Shown: positions 57,221-64,000 of the stretch, in pieces | Position numbering within the stretch: position 1 is the first letter of the stretch | Layout: each line of letters starts with the position of its first letter | NCBI RefSeq assembly: GCF_014897585.1 | Contig: NZ_JABUXW010000001.1 | Span: 1 to 64,000, forward strand | Direction: 5' to 3' | Source of the DNA: Brachybacterium tyrofermentans | GTDB taxonomy: Bacteria; Actinomycetota; Actinomycetes; Actinomycetales; Dermabacteraceae | Length of the DNA: 64,000 nt | Notes under the pieces: model-generated | Told to the model about the DNA's origin: nothing | The model's database searches: none | The model's input: the letters and a program-made list of their open reading frames with translations, nothing else | Translations under genes and position numbers: made by a program

Positions 57221-58432
57221 TCACACATGTTCATGAATGCCGGTCGACTGCGGGGTGTCCTGCGTCCCAGCGGCCGACGGACGGCCCGCTCGCCGACGCT
57301 CCTTTTCCGCCACGACCAGCACGATGAGCGCTCCCGCGGTGAGCGCGGCCCCGACCCACAGCGGGGACGTGTACCCACCGCCGGCGGTGATCGCGAGGCC
57401 GCCGAGCCAGGCCCCGAGGGCGTTGCCCACGTTGAATGCGGCGATGTTGGCGCCCGAGGCCAGGGTGGGGGCCTCGCCCGCGTCCCCCATGATCCGCATC
57501 TGCAGCGCAGGGACGGTGGCGAAGCCGAAGGCCCCCATCGCCATCAGCAGCAGCACGGTGGCGATCTGCGATCCCGCGAGCAGGGCGAAAGCGACCATGA
57601 CCACCAGCAGGGCGGACAGCACGACGACGAGGGTGCGGGGCACGGAGCGGTCCGCCGCCTTCCCGCCGAGGAGGTTGCCGGCGAACATGCCCAGGCCGAA
57701 GAGGATCAGCAGGCCCGGCACCCAGCTCGAGGCGAAGCCGGAGACCCCGGTCAGGGTGAAGGCGATGTAGGTGAAGGCACCGAACATGCCGCCGAAGCCG
57801 AGCACGGTGACGCCGAGCGAGAACCACACCTGCCGGTCGCGGAAGGCCGTGACCTCGTGGCGGAGCCCGGGGGCGTCCTTGTCGACGGGGCGGTCCGGCA
57901 GCAGCACGAGCATGCCGATCAGCGCGAGGACACCGATCACGGTGATGGCCCAGAAGGTGGAGCGCCAGCCGAGCTGCTGGCCGAGCAGGGTGCCCAGCGG
58001 GACGCCGAGCACGTTGGCCGTGGTGAGCCCACCGAACATGAGGGCGATCGCTCCGGCCTGCTTCGACCGCTCGACGAGGGACGCGGCGACGACCGCCCCG
58101 ATCCCGAAGAAGGCGCCGTGGGTGAGGGCGGAGAGGATCCGCCCCAGCAGGAGCAGCTCGTAGCTGGGGGCGAGCGCGGAGACGAGGTTGCCGGCGATGA
58201 ACAGGATCATGAGCCCGGACAGGACGTGCTTGCGGTTCAGGCGGTTCACGAGCGCGGTGAGGCCCAGGGCGCCGACGGCCACGGAGAGCGCGTAGCCGGA
58301 GATGAGCATGCCGGCGGCGGCCTCGCTGACCTGGAGGTCCTGGGCGACCTCGGGCAGCAGGCCGGCGATGACGAATTCGGTGAGGCCGATCCCGAAGCCT
58401 CCGAGGGCGAGGGCGAGCAGTGCGAGGGGCAT
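57221..58432 (-). CDS. MFS transporter, DHA1 type
   Basis: 403 residues with 12 predicted membrane helices and the order of the AraJ/Cmx/YdhP group: GIGLTEFVIAGLLPEVA in helix 1, LNRKHVLSG loop, GRILSALTHGAFFGIG in helix 4. Such carriers export sugars, arabinosides or drugs such as chloramphenicol. AAAGGA precedes the ATG. It is divergent from a MarR gene over a long inverted repeat, so it is probably the repressed target. Confidence 0.9.
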   Translation of the reverse strand: MPLALLALALGGFGIGLTEFVIAGLLPEVAQDLQVSEAAAGMLISGYALSVAVGALGLTALVNRLNRKHVLSGLMILFIAGNLVSALAPSYELLLLGRILSALTHGAFFGIGAVVAASLVERSKQAGAIALMFGGLTTANVLGVPLGTLLGQQLGWRSTFWAITVIGVLALIGMLVLLPDRPVDKDAPGLRHEVTAFRDRQVWFSLGVTVLGFGGMFGAFTYIAFTLTGVSGFASSWVPGLLILFGLGMFAGNLLGGKAADRSVPRTLVVVLSALLVVMVAFALLAGSQIATVLLLMAMGAFGFATVPALQMRIMGDAGEAPTLASGANIAAFNVGNALGAWLGGLAITAGGGYTSPLWVGAALTAGALIVLVVAEKERRRAGRPSAAGTQDTPQSTGIHEHV

Positions 58433-58515
58433 CGCGATCCTTTCGTGGTGGCCGGGCGGCGGGCCATGTGGCGCGCAGCATCCGGAGGAGACTCAACGTC
58501 GCGCACGCCGTCATG

Positions 58516-58564
58516 CCGCGCATGCAACTATGTGATGACGAGAGGACAGTAGTTGCATGCGCGG
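58516..58564. promoter_or_regulatory. 15-bp inverted repeat, MarR-type operator
   Basis: CCGCGCATGCAACTA (58516-58530) and TAGTTGCATGCGCGG (58550-58564) are perfect inverted copies 19 bp apart in the MFS-marR intergenic region. Each arm contains a partly symmetric TTGCATGC core as in MarR boxes. This suggests two dimers bound on each side of the promoters. Confidence 0.7.
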
Positions 58565-58641
58565 GCTATTGCAAGAGCGTCTATCCTGAAGGGGTCGTTC
58601 TACCGCTCCCCCACCAGACTGCTCACACCTCAGGAGGCCCC

Positions 58642-59103
58642 ATGGGCATCGCCGATGACTCCCTCGAGATCCGCGCCCGGGGCTGGCGCACGCTCGCCTC
58701 GCTGCACGGCCTGATCGAGACCCGCTTGGAGAAGGCGCTCGGCGAGAGGCACACCCTGTCGGTCGTCGAGTTCACCGTGCTGGACGCCCTCAGCCGTCAG
58801 CACGGCTGGCACATGCGGATGAGCCAGCTCGCGAGAGCCGCAGCACTCTCCGCCAGCGCGGCGACGCGCCTGGTCAACCGCCTGGAGGATCGCGGCCTGC
58901 TGGCCCGGGTGCTGTGCGCGGACGACCGCCGCGGCATCTACACCGAGCTCACCCCTGCGGGCGTCGCCCTGCTGGACGAGGCTCGCCCCACCTACGACCG
59001 CATCCTCGAGGAGACCCTCCAGGAGGCTCGCGACATCCCGGAGCTCTCACCCCTGGTCGAGGCGCTCGACCGCCTGCCGAGGAGCGTTCCCGCCGGCGCG
59101 TGA
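58642..59103 (+). CDS. MarR-family transcriptional regulator
   Basis: 153 residues. The winged helix is RMSQLARAAALSASAATRLVNRLEDRGLLARVLCADDRRGIYTELT, with the RG wing tip DDRRG. AGGAGG lies 5 nt before the ATG. It is divergent from the MFS exporter gene and most likely represses it and itself through the 15-bp inverted repeat, being released by a small molecule. Confidence 0.92.
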   Translation: MGIADDSLEIRARGWRTLASLHGLIETRLEKALGERHTLSVVEFTVLDALSRQHGWHMRMSQLARAAALSASAATRLVNRLEDRGLLARVLCADDRRGIYTELTPAGVALLDEARPTYDRILEETLQEARDIPELSPLVEALDRLPRSVPAGA

Positions 59104-59164
59104 CCCGTGAGGACTCCGCCACGGGGCCCGAACAGGTCGCTCAGGCCATGGCTCAGGCTGTCGC

Positions 59165-59977
59165 TCAGACGGCCGCGCGGAGACCCAGACCAGCGCGGAC
59201 GGCCTCGATCTGCGAGCGGCGCGCGGCCTGCCCGGTCGGGCCCGAGGCGAGCACTGCGGGGTCATGGCCGGCCCCGGCCACCTCGAGGTACTCGACCTCG
59301 CCGCCGGCCGCGGCGATCCCCTCGTGCAACCGGCGGGAGTCCGTGACGAACGGATCCTGGCTGCCGGTGACCAGGTGCACCGGCGGCAGGGTGCCGAGGT
59401 CGCCCAGCAGGGGGCTGATGCGCGGGTTGTCCGCCGGGACCGTGCCGGCGTAGAGGCGCGCCGCGGTGCCGTGGTCGCTCTCCTCGTCCACCTGGACGGT
59501 GAGGTCAGCCCAGGGGGACTCGAGCAGCAGCAGGGCGGGGACGTCGCCCCCGGAGTGGGCGAGGGTCTGGGCGACGGCGAGCGCGAGGCCGCCGCCGGCG
59601 CTGTCCCCGGAGAGCACCCAGCGTCCGGGACGCAGCAGGCTCTCCTCGGCCATCGCGTCGAGGGCGTGCAGGACGTCCTCGATGGCGGCCGGGAACGGAT
59701 GCCGCGGGGGCATCCGGTAATGGACCATCGCGGTGGCCGCGCCGCTGCGCCGACCGACCTCCTCGATCCAGCCCCAGTGGTTCGGGCTCTCGCCGCGCAC
59801 ATAGCCGCCCCCGTGCAGGTGGACGATGGTGGCGGTTGCTGCGAGGGGCGCATCGATCCAGGTCACCGGGACATGCCGCGGCCGCCGACGCTCCACGCGA
59901 GCAGAGGTCGCGATGGCGCGGGACGGGAGGGACGGTCGCTGGGACGCCAGGATGCGCAGCGTGCTGACGATGCTCAT
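59165..59977 (-). CDS. Alpha/beta-hydrolase, hormone-sensitive-lipase type
   Basis: 270 residues. The oxyanion motif HGGGYVRGE and nucleophile GDSAGGG place it in the HSL (family IV) esterases. The acid is probably in SQDPFVTDS and the base in GAGHDPAV. No signal peptide. It likely hydrolyses small esters in the cytoplasm. GGGAAGA lies before the ATG. It converges on marR and follows the CynX-type gene by 59 bp on the same strand. Confidence 0.88.
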   Translation of the reverse strand: MSIVSTLRILASQRPSLPSRAIATSARVERRRPRHVPVTWIDAPLAATATIVHLHGGGYVRGESPNHWGWIEEVGRRSGAATAMVHYRMPPRHPFPAAIEDVLHALDAMAEESLLRPGRWVLSGDSAGGGLALAVAQTLAHSGGDVPALLLLESPWADLTVQVDEESDHGTAARLYAGTVPADNPRISPLLGDLGTLPPVHLVTGSQDPFVTDSRRLHEGIAAAGGEVEYLEVAGAGHDPAVLASGPTGQAARRSQIEAVRAGLGLRAAV

Positions 59978-60036
59978 GACGGCATCTTCCCACGAATCGT
60001 CGTGCGGCTCGTCGCGTCACGCGGTGCCGGGCGAGG

Positions 60037-61344
60037 TCAGGCGGCGATCTCGTCGTCGACCATCCGCGGCAGCGCCGCCCGATAGCCCGCGATGGCGAGG
60101 ACTATGCCGGTCAGGGCGAGGAAGAGCAGCACGGCCGGCACCGAGCCGGTCGTGTCCAGCAGGGCGCCGGCGGCGATCGGGCCGATCGCCGCGAACACAT
60201 AGCCCAGGGGCTGAGCCATCCCGGCCAGCCGGGCGGTCACCCGGGCGGATCGGGTGCGGGCGGGCAGCAGGGCGATCGCGGTGGGGAAGGCGAAGCCGCC
60301 GATCCCCAGCACGCACGCCCACAGCAGCGGGCTCGCGGCCGGCGCCAGCCAGAAGCCGAGGTAGCCGATCGTGGTGAGCACGCCGAAACCCGCGACCAGC
60401 CAGGGGAGCTGACGGAAGCGGGCGATGACGGTGGGCATGACGAGCCCGCCCACGATCCCCCAGCCGGAGATCACCGCGATGATCAGCCCCGCCCGCGTGG
60501 GCGTGAGGCCGGAGGCGGTGAGGATCTGGGGCAGCATCCCGAACTGGGTGTAGGCGTTCGTGGACTGCACCCCGAACATGACGGTCAGCGCGATCGCCGT
60601 CGGCGAGCGCAGCAGCGAGCCGGGCAGGTCGCCGCTCGGCGGGGCGGGCGGGAAGTCGTGCCCGGTGCGCGTGAGCGCAACGGCCCAGACCACCACGGGG
60701 ACGACGGCGACCATCCCCCAGAACTGGAGCGAGTCGCGCCACCCGTCGGCCGCACCGCCTGCCAGCGGCACGGCGAACGCGGCCCCCGCGGAGCCGCCGA
60801 TCGCGAGGGTCACGCTGTACAGCGTCATCAGGCCCACGGTGCGCAGCCCGCCGTGCTGCTTGATCCAGGCGGGCACCACCACGTTGCCGAGCGCCGGCCC
60901 GATGAGCACCAGCAGCGACAGGGCGAGGAACATGCCGAAGCTGCTGGCGGCGGGCCGCAGCAGGAGCCCGAGCGCCACCAGCACGAAGGAGGCGACGATG
61001 GTGCCGGTCAGGCCCAGCCGGCGGGAGATCGGGACGGCCAGGAAGCCGAAGACGCCGAAGGCGATGCAGGGCAGGGCGGTGAGCAGGCCCGAGGCGATCG
61101 CGCCCTGACCGAACGCGCCGACGATGTCCTCCATGAGCGGCCCGATGCTGGTCGCCCCGGGACGCAGGTTCACGGCGATGACGCCGACGGCCAGCACCGC
61201 GAGCACACCGCCGACAGCGGCGGCACGGGCGGGCGCAGCAGGGGCTGGGGTCGACGGCTGGTTCGAGGGCTGGGCCGACGGCGGCGTCGAGGGCGGAGTC
61301 GAGGGCGGGGTCGACGACGGGGTCGACGACGGGGAGGTGCTCAC
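60037..61344 (-). CDS. MFS transporter, CynX/NimT type
   Basis: 435 residues. A Ser/Thr/Pro repeat tail (about 1-35) precedes 12 membrane helices. VNLRPGATSIGPLMEDI in helix 1 and FLAVPISRRLGL after helix 2 are typical of the CynX family, as is the loop TRTGHD in the middle. Members export cyanate-like anions or nitroimidazoles; the substrate here is unknown. The GTG at 61344 follows GGGAGG closely. Confidence 0.88.
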   Translation of the reverse strand: MSTSPSSTPSSTPPSTPPSTPPSAQPSNQPSTPAPAAPARAAAVGGVLAVLAVGVIAVNLRPGATSIGPLMEDIVGAFGQGAIASGLLTALPCIAFGVFGFLAVPISRRLGLTGTIVASFVLVALGLLLRPAASSFGMFLALSLLVLIGPALGNVVVPAWIKQHGGLRTVGLMTLYSVTLAIGGSAGAAFAVPLAGGAADGWRDSLQFWGMVAVVPVVVWAVALTRTGHDFPPAPPSGDLPGSLLRSPTAIALTVMFGVQSTNAYTQFGMLPQILTASGLTPTRAGLIIAVISGWGIVGGLVMPTVIARFRQLPWLVAGFGVLTTIGYLGFWLAPAASPLLWACVLGIGGFAFPTAIALLPARTRSARVTARLAGMAQPLGYVFAAIGPIAAGALLDTTGSVPAVLLFLALTGIVLAIAGYRAALPRMVDDEIAA

Positions 61345-61586
61345 GCCTCCCTTCTACACCGCGACGCGCAGAAGGGCCATCTGTTGCCCCTGATGTCACG
61401 CGTCACGCCCGTCCGGCCGCCGGTTCCGCAGAGCGCGTGGGGTGCCTCTCGTTCGGGGGCGTCCAGCGGCCGAGGCGTGATCCTGGGCGGCCTCGAGAAC
61501 CCTCCGGGCCCTACCCTGATGCGCGGGGCCTCCCCTGCTCTCCCGGCTCCCCCTCCCTTCACCCGCTGGATCCCCAAGGACGGCCC

Positions 61587-63518
61587 ATGACCACCGCCTC
61601 ACCCGCGCTCGAGACGCCCCGCACGCATCCCGTGGACCAGGTGCCTCCTCCTGCCCGGCTCGGCGTGCTGTCCCTCCAGCACGTGCTGGCCTTCTACGCC
61701 GGCGCGGTCATCGTGCCGCTGCTGATCGCCTCGGGCCTGGGCCTGACGGCGGAGCAGACCATCCACCTGATCAACGCGGACCTGTTCACCTGCGGCATCG
61801 CGACGCTGATCCAGTCGGTGGGCTTCTGGAAGGTGGGCGTGCGCCTGCCGATCATCCAGGGCGTGACCACCACCGCGGTGAGCCCGATCATCGCGATCGG
61901 CCTGGCCGCGACCGGTGGTGAGGGCGGCGTCGAGGGTCTGCCGATGATCTACGGCTCGATCATCGTGGCGGGCCTGTTCACCTTCCTGGTGGCCCCGTAC
62001 TTCGCGAAGATCCTGCGGTTCTTCCCGCCGGTGGTGATCGGCACCGTGCTGACCACGATGGGCATCACGCTGCTGGGCGTCTCCGCCGGGGACATCACCA
62101 ACTACGCCGAGGGCGTCCCGGCCGGCCGCGACATCGCCTACGCCCTGGGCACGCTGGGGATCATCGTGCTGGTGCAGCGGTTCTTCCGCGGCTTCCTCGG
62201 CACGATCGCGGTGCTGCTGGGCCTCGTGATCGGCACCGCCGTCGCGGTGATCCTGGGCGACACCTCCTTCGGCGGCGTCACCGAGGCCTCCGCCTTCGGC
62301 GTCACCACACCGTTCTACTTCGGCATCCCCACCTTCTCGCTCACCGCGATCGTCTCGATGATCATCGTCATGCTGATCACCATGGTCGAGACCACCGGCG
62401 ACGTCTTCGCCGCGGGCGAGATCGTCGGCAAGCGGATCCGGCCCAAGAACATCTCCGAGGCGATCCGGGCCGACGGTCTCTCCACGCTGCTGGGCGGCGT
62501 GCTGAACTCCTTCCCGTACACCTGCTTCGCCCAGAACATCGGCCTGGTGCGCCTGACCCGGGTGAAGTCCCGCTGGGTGGTGGCCGGGGCCGGCGTGATC
62601 ATGATCGTGCTCGGTGTGCTGCCCAAGGCCGGCGCCGTCGTGGAGGCGATCCCCTCCCCCGTGCTGGGCGGCGCCTCCCTCGCCCTCTTCGCCTCGGTGG
62701 CGCTCGTGGGCGTCCAGACCCTGTCCAAGGTCGATCTCACCGACAACCGCAACTCGGTCATCGTGGGCACCTCGCTGGGCCTGGCGATGCTGGTCAGCTT
62801 CAAGCCCGACATCGCGGGCGTGTTCCCCGCCTGGGCACAGGTGTTCGTCTCCTCGGGCGTGACCGTCGGCGCAATCACCGCGATCGTGCTCAACGTGCTC
62901 TTCTTCCACATCGGCGGCCAGCAGGGCTCCAAGGTCACCACCACCGCCGCCGGCGAGCGCATCGGCATCTCCGAGGTCAACGACATGGCTCGCGAGACCT
63001 TCGTGAGCACCTTCGGGTCGCTGTTCAACGGGGCGACCTGGCCGCTCGAGCAGGCCTGGGAGTCGCGCCCCTTCGCCGACGCCCCCGCTCTGCGCGCGGC
63101 CATCGAGGACGAGGTGCTCTCCGCGGACCGCGCCGAGCAGGACTCCCTGGTGGCGAGCTACCCCGACATGGCCACCCTGGTGACCGCCGACGAGGAGCAG
63201 GCCGGCGTGATCAGCCAGGACGTGGGCTCCTTCGCGCTGGAGAACCTGTCGGACGAGGACATCCTGGCGGTGCGCGACCTCTCCGCCCGCTATTCCGAGA
63301 AGTTCGACATGCCCTTCGTGGCGTTCCTGGGCCGCACCGACACCTTCGCGAAGGTGATCGCCGACGGGGTGCGCCGCCTGGACCATTCCCTCGAGCACGA
63401 GCGCCGCGTGGCGCTGACCGAGGTCGCCGAGATCGCCGGGGACCGCTTCGTGATCATGATGGCCGACGCCAACCCCATCGGCTCGGCCTGGATCCGCAAG
63501 TTCGAGTCCCTGCAGTAA
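61587..63518 (+). CDS. NCS2 purine permease fused to UraD-like domain
   Basis: 643 residues. Residues 1-460 are an NCS2 (xanthine/urate) permease: LQHVLAFYAGAVIVPLLIA, TLIQSVGFWKVGVRLPIIQG, and a transport motif region ETTGDVFAAGEIVGK with SFPYTCFAQNIGLV. Residues about 475-640 align with OHCU decarboxylase (UraD), the third step from urate to allantoin: TFGSLFNGATWPLEQAW, EEQAGV, YSEKFDMPFVAFLG. The catalytic His of the family's HPD motif is Tyr525 here (SYPDM), so enzymatic activity is doubtful. AAGGA precedes the ATG. Uptake of urate or xanthine coupled to this domain is the likely theme. Confidence 0.85.
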   Translation: MTTASPALETPRTHPVDQVPPPARLGVLSLQHVLAFYAGAVIVPLLIASGLGLTAEQTIHLINADLFTCGIATLIQSVGFWKVGVRLPIIQGVTTTAVSPIIAIGLAATGGEGGVEGLPMIYGSIIVAGLFTFLVAPYFAKILRFFPPVVIGTVLTTMGITLLGVSAGDITNYAEGVPAGRDIAYALGTLGIIVLVQRFFRGFLGTIAVLLGLVIGTAVAVILGDTSFGGVTEASAFGVTTPFYFGIPTFSLTAIVSMIIVMLITMVETTGDVFAAGEIVGKRIRPKNISEAIRADGLSTLLGGVLNSFPYTCFAQNIGLVRLTRVKSRWVVAGAGVIMIVLGVLPKAGAVVEAIPSPVLGGASLALFASVALVGVQTLSKVDLTDNRNSVIVGTSLGLAMLVSFKPDIAGVFPAWAQVFVSSGVTVGAITAIVLNVLFFHIGGQQGSKVTTTAAGERIGISEVNDMARETFVSTFGSLFNGATWPLEQAWESRPFADAPALRAAIEDEVLSADRAEQDSLVASYPDMATLVTADEEQAGVISQDVGSFALENLSDEDILAVRDLSARYSEKFDMPFVAFLGRTDTFAKVIADGVRRLDHSLEHERRVALTEVAEIAGDRFVIMMADANPIGSAWIRKFESLQ

Positions 63519-63570
63519 CCCCCGCCCACGCCCGCACCCCGCACCCCGCACCCCCGCGAATTTCCCTACC

Positions 63571-63672
63571 CAACCCGCGCCCCCGCACCTTTCCCCCACC
63601 CAACCCGCGCCCCCGCACCTTTCCCCCACCCAACCCGCACCCCCGCACCTTTCCCCCACCCAACCCGCACCC
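63571..63672. repeat. 30-bp tandem repeat, 3.4 copies
   Basis: Units of CAACCCGCGCCCCCGCACCT + TTCCCCCACC, three full copies with a single G/A change in the third, plus a partial one. A diverged copy precedes them from about 63547. The strand is almost pure C/A/T-rich pyrimidine on +. Confidence 0.9.
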
Positions 63673-63685
63673 ATTCCTCACCGTG

Positions 63686-63738
63686 AGCGAGGCAAAGTTG
63701 GGGGAATCGCCCGGCTATTCACCCCTCTTTGCCTCGCT
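63686..63738. terminator. Long hairpin, probable terminator
   Basis: AGCGAGGCAAAG (63686-63697) and CTTTGCCTCGCT (63727-63738) are perfect inverted copies. The inner part continues as an imperfect stem (GGGGGAAT with ATTCACCCC), leaving a loop CGCCCGGCT. It could end permease transcription or be a mobile REP-like element. Confidence 0.6.
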
Positions 63739-63830
63739 GGTCGCCGATCCGCTCTGATCGCCGACCCCTGCTGGTCGCTGCTCCTCGCTGATCGCCGACC
63801 CCCGATCGCAGCTGAAGGCTGAGGGCTGGC

Positions 63831-63935
63831 GGCTCACAGCTCACAGCTCACAGCTCACGGCTCACGGCTCACGGCTCACGGCTCACGGCTCACGGCTCAC
63901 GGCTCACGGCTCACGGCTCACGGCTCACGGCTCAC
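63831..63935. repeat. 7-bp tandem repeat, 15 copies
   Basis: Fifteen consecutive heptamers: GGCTCAC once, AGCTCAC three times, then GGCTCAC eleven times. This is the longest perfect array in the window and a likely length-variable locus. Confidence 0.95.
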
Positions 63936-64000
63936 GGGACCATCGGCCCCTCCCGTCGGCCGTTGGGCGGGGCTACGGTGGACAGCGAGCGCCCTTCGCG

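Larger units (their letters stand above)
63519..64000. other. Gene-free, repeat-rich right end
   Basis: No supported gene. It holds a 30-bp tandem repeat, a long hairpin and a 7-bp tandem repeat. The last 60 bp contain TACGGT at 63974-63979, a -10-like box that may serve a gene just outside the window. Confidence 0.6.

Noticed and set aside
63571-63672. CRISPR-like 30-bp repeats
   Set aside because: Perfect head-to-tail tandem repeat without spacers.

Overview
The window is about 70% G+C and reads as chromosome of a high-GC actinobacterium. Evidence: a 16S-23S spacer with the boxA-like antiterminator usual in Actinobacteria, ATGA-overlapping operons, many start codons placed 6-7 nt after a TAnnnT box (leaderless genes), and a 6C-type small RNA. 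The gene set fits Micrococcales, probably Brachybacterium or another member of the Dermabacteraceae. That genus call is an inference; a 16S search would settle it.

Layout. 1-4649: 23S (3' end cut by the window edge) and 16S rRNA, minus strand, with rrn leader and two promoters up to about 5010. 5013-6064: gene-free DNA with a 9-bp tandem repeat, a perfect hairpin terminator and tRNA-Ser(CGA). 6126-18366: universal stress protein, then a minus-strand locus with a family-5 binding protein, two permeases, two ATPases, a GH2 beta-mannosidase and a LacI-type sensor domain lacking its DNA-binding domain; a divergent ROK repressor and an inverted repeat sit at its head. It looks like a uptake and hydrolysis system for beta-mannosides. 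18812-24589: two tandem prolyl-oligopeptidase-family genes, the first with all three catalytic residues replaced, then a secreted GH10 xylanase with a palindrome in its promoter region. 24675-31210: SDR oxidoreductase, metNIQ methionine importer, ABC-F protein, DUF4037 protein. 31406-33785: membrane protein and a two-component system. 34038-40543: repeat-bearing membrane protein, NitT/TauT-type importer, an operon of AraC-DinB fusion, DHFR-like reductase and tRNA adenosine deaminase, then upp.

40544-45113 is the most unusual stretch: a leaderless methionine-rich micro-ORF, an OmpR-type DNA-binding protein without receiver domain, a 6C-type small RNA, a PP2C-like protein and a divergent ParA/MinD-like ATPase with an altered P-loop. 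45178-55055: SNF2 helicase with SWIM partner, serine beta-lactamase-like hydrolase, transmembrane Ser/Thr kinase, small membrane protein plus lipoprotein, and a phosphodiesterase-fold protein that seems to have lost its metal ligands. 55088-59103: hypothetical protein, persulfide dioxygenase-rhodanese, and an MFS/MarR pair around a 15-bp inverted repeat. 59165-63518: esterase, CynX-type MFS, and an NCS2 purine permease fused to an OHCU-decarboxylase (UraD)-like domain. 63519-64000: gene-free DNA with 30-bp and 7-bp tandem repeats and a long hairpin.

Short tandem repeats (7, 8, 9, 24, 25 and 30 bp) recur in the intergenic DNA of the whole window. No insertion sequence, phage gene, CRISPR array or integrase was seen.
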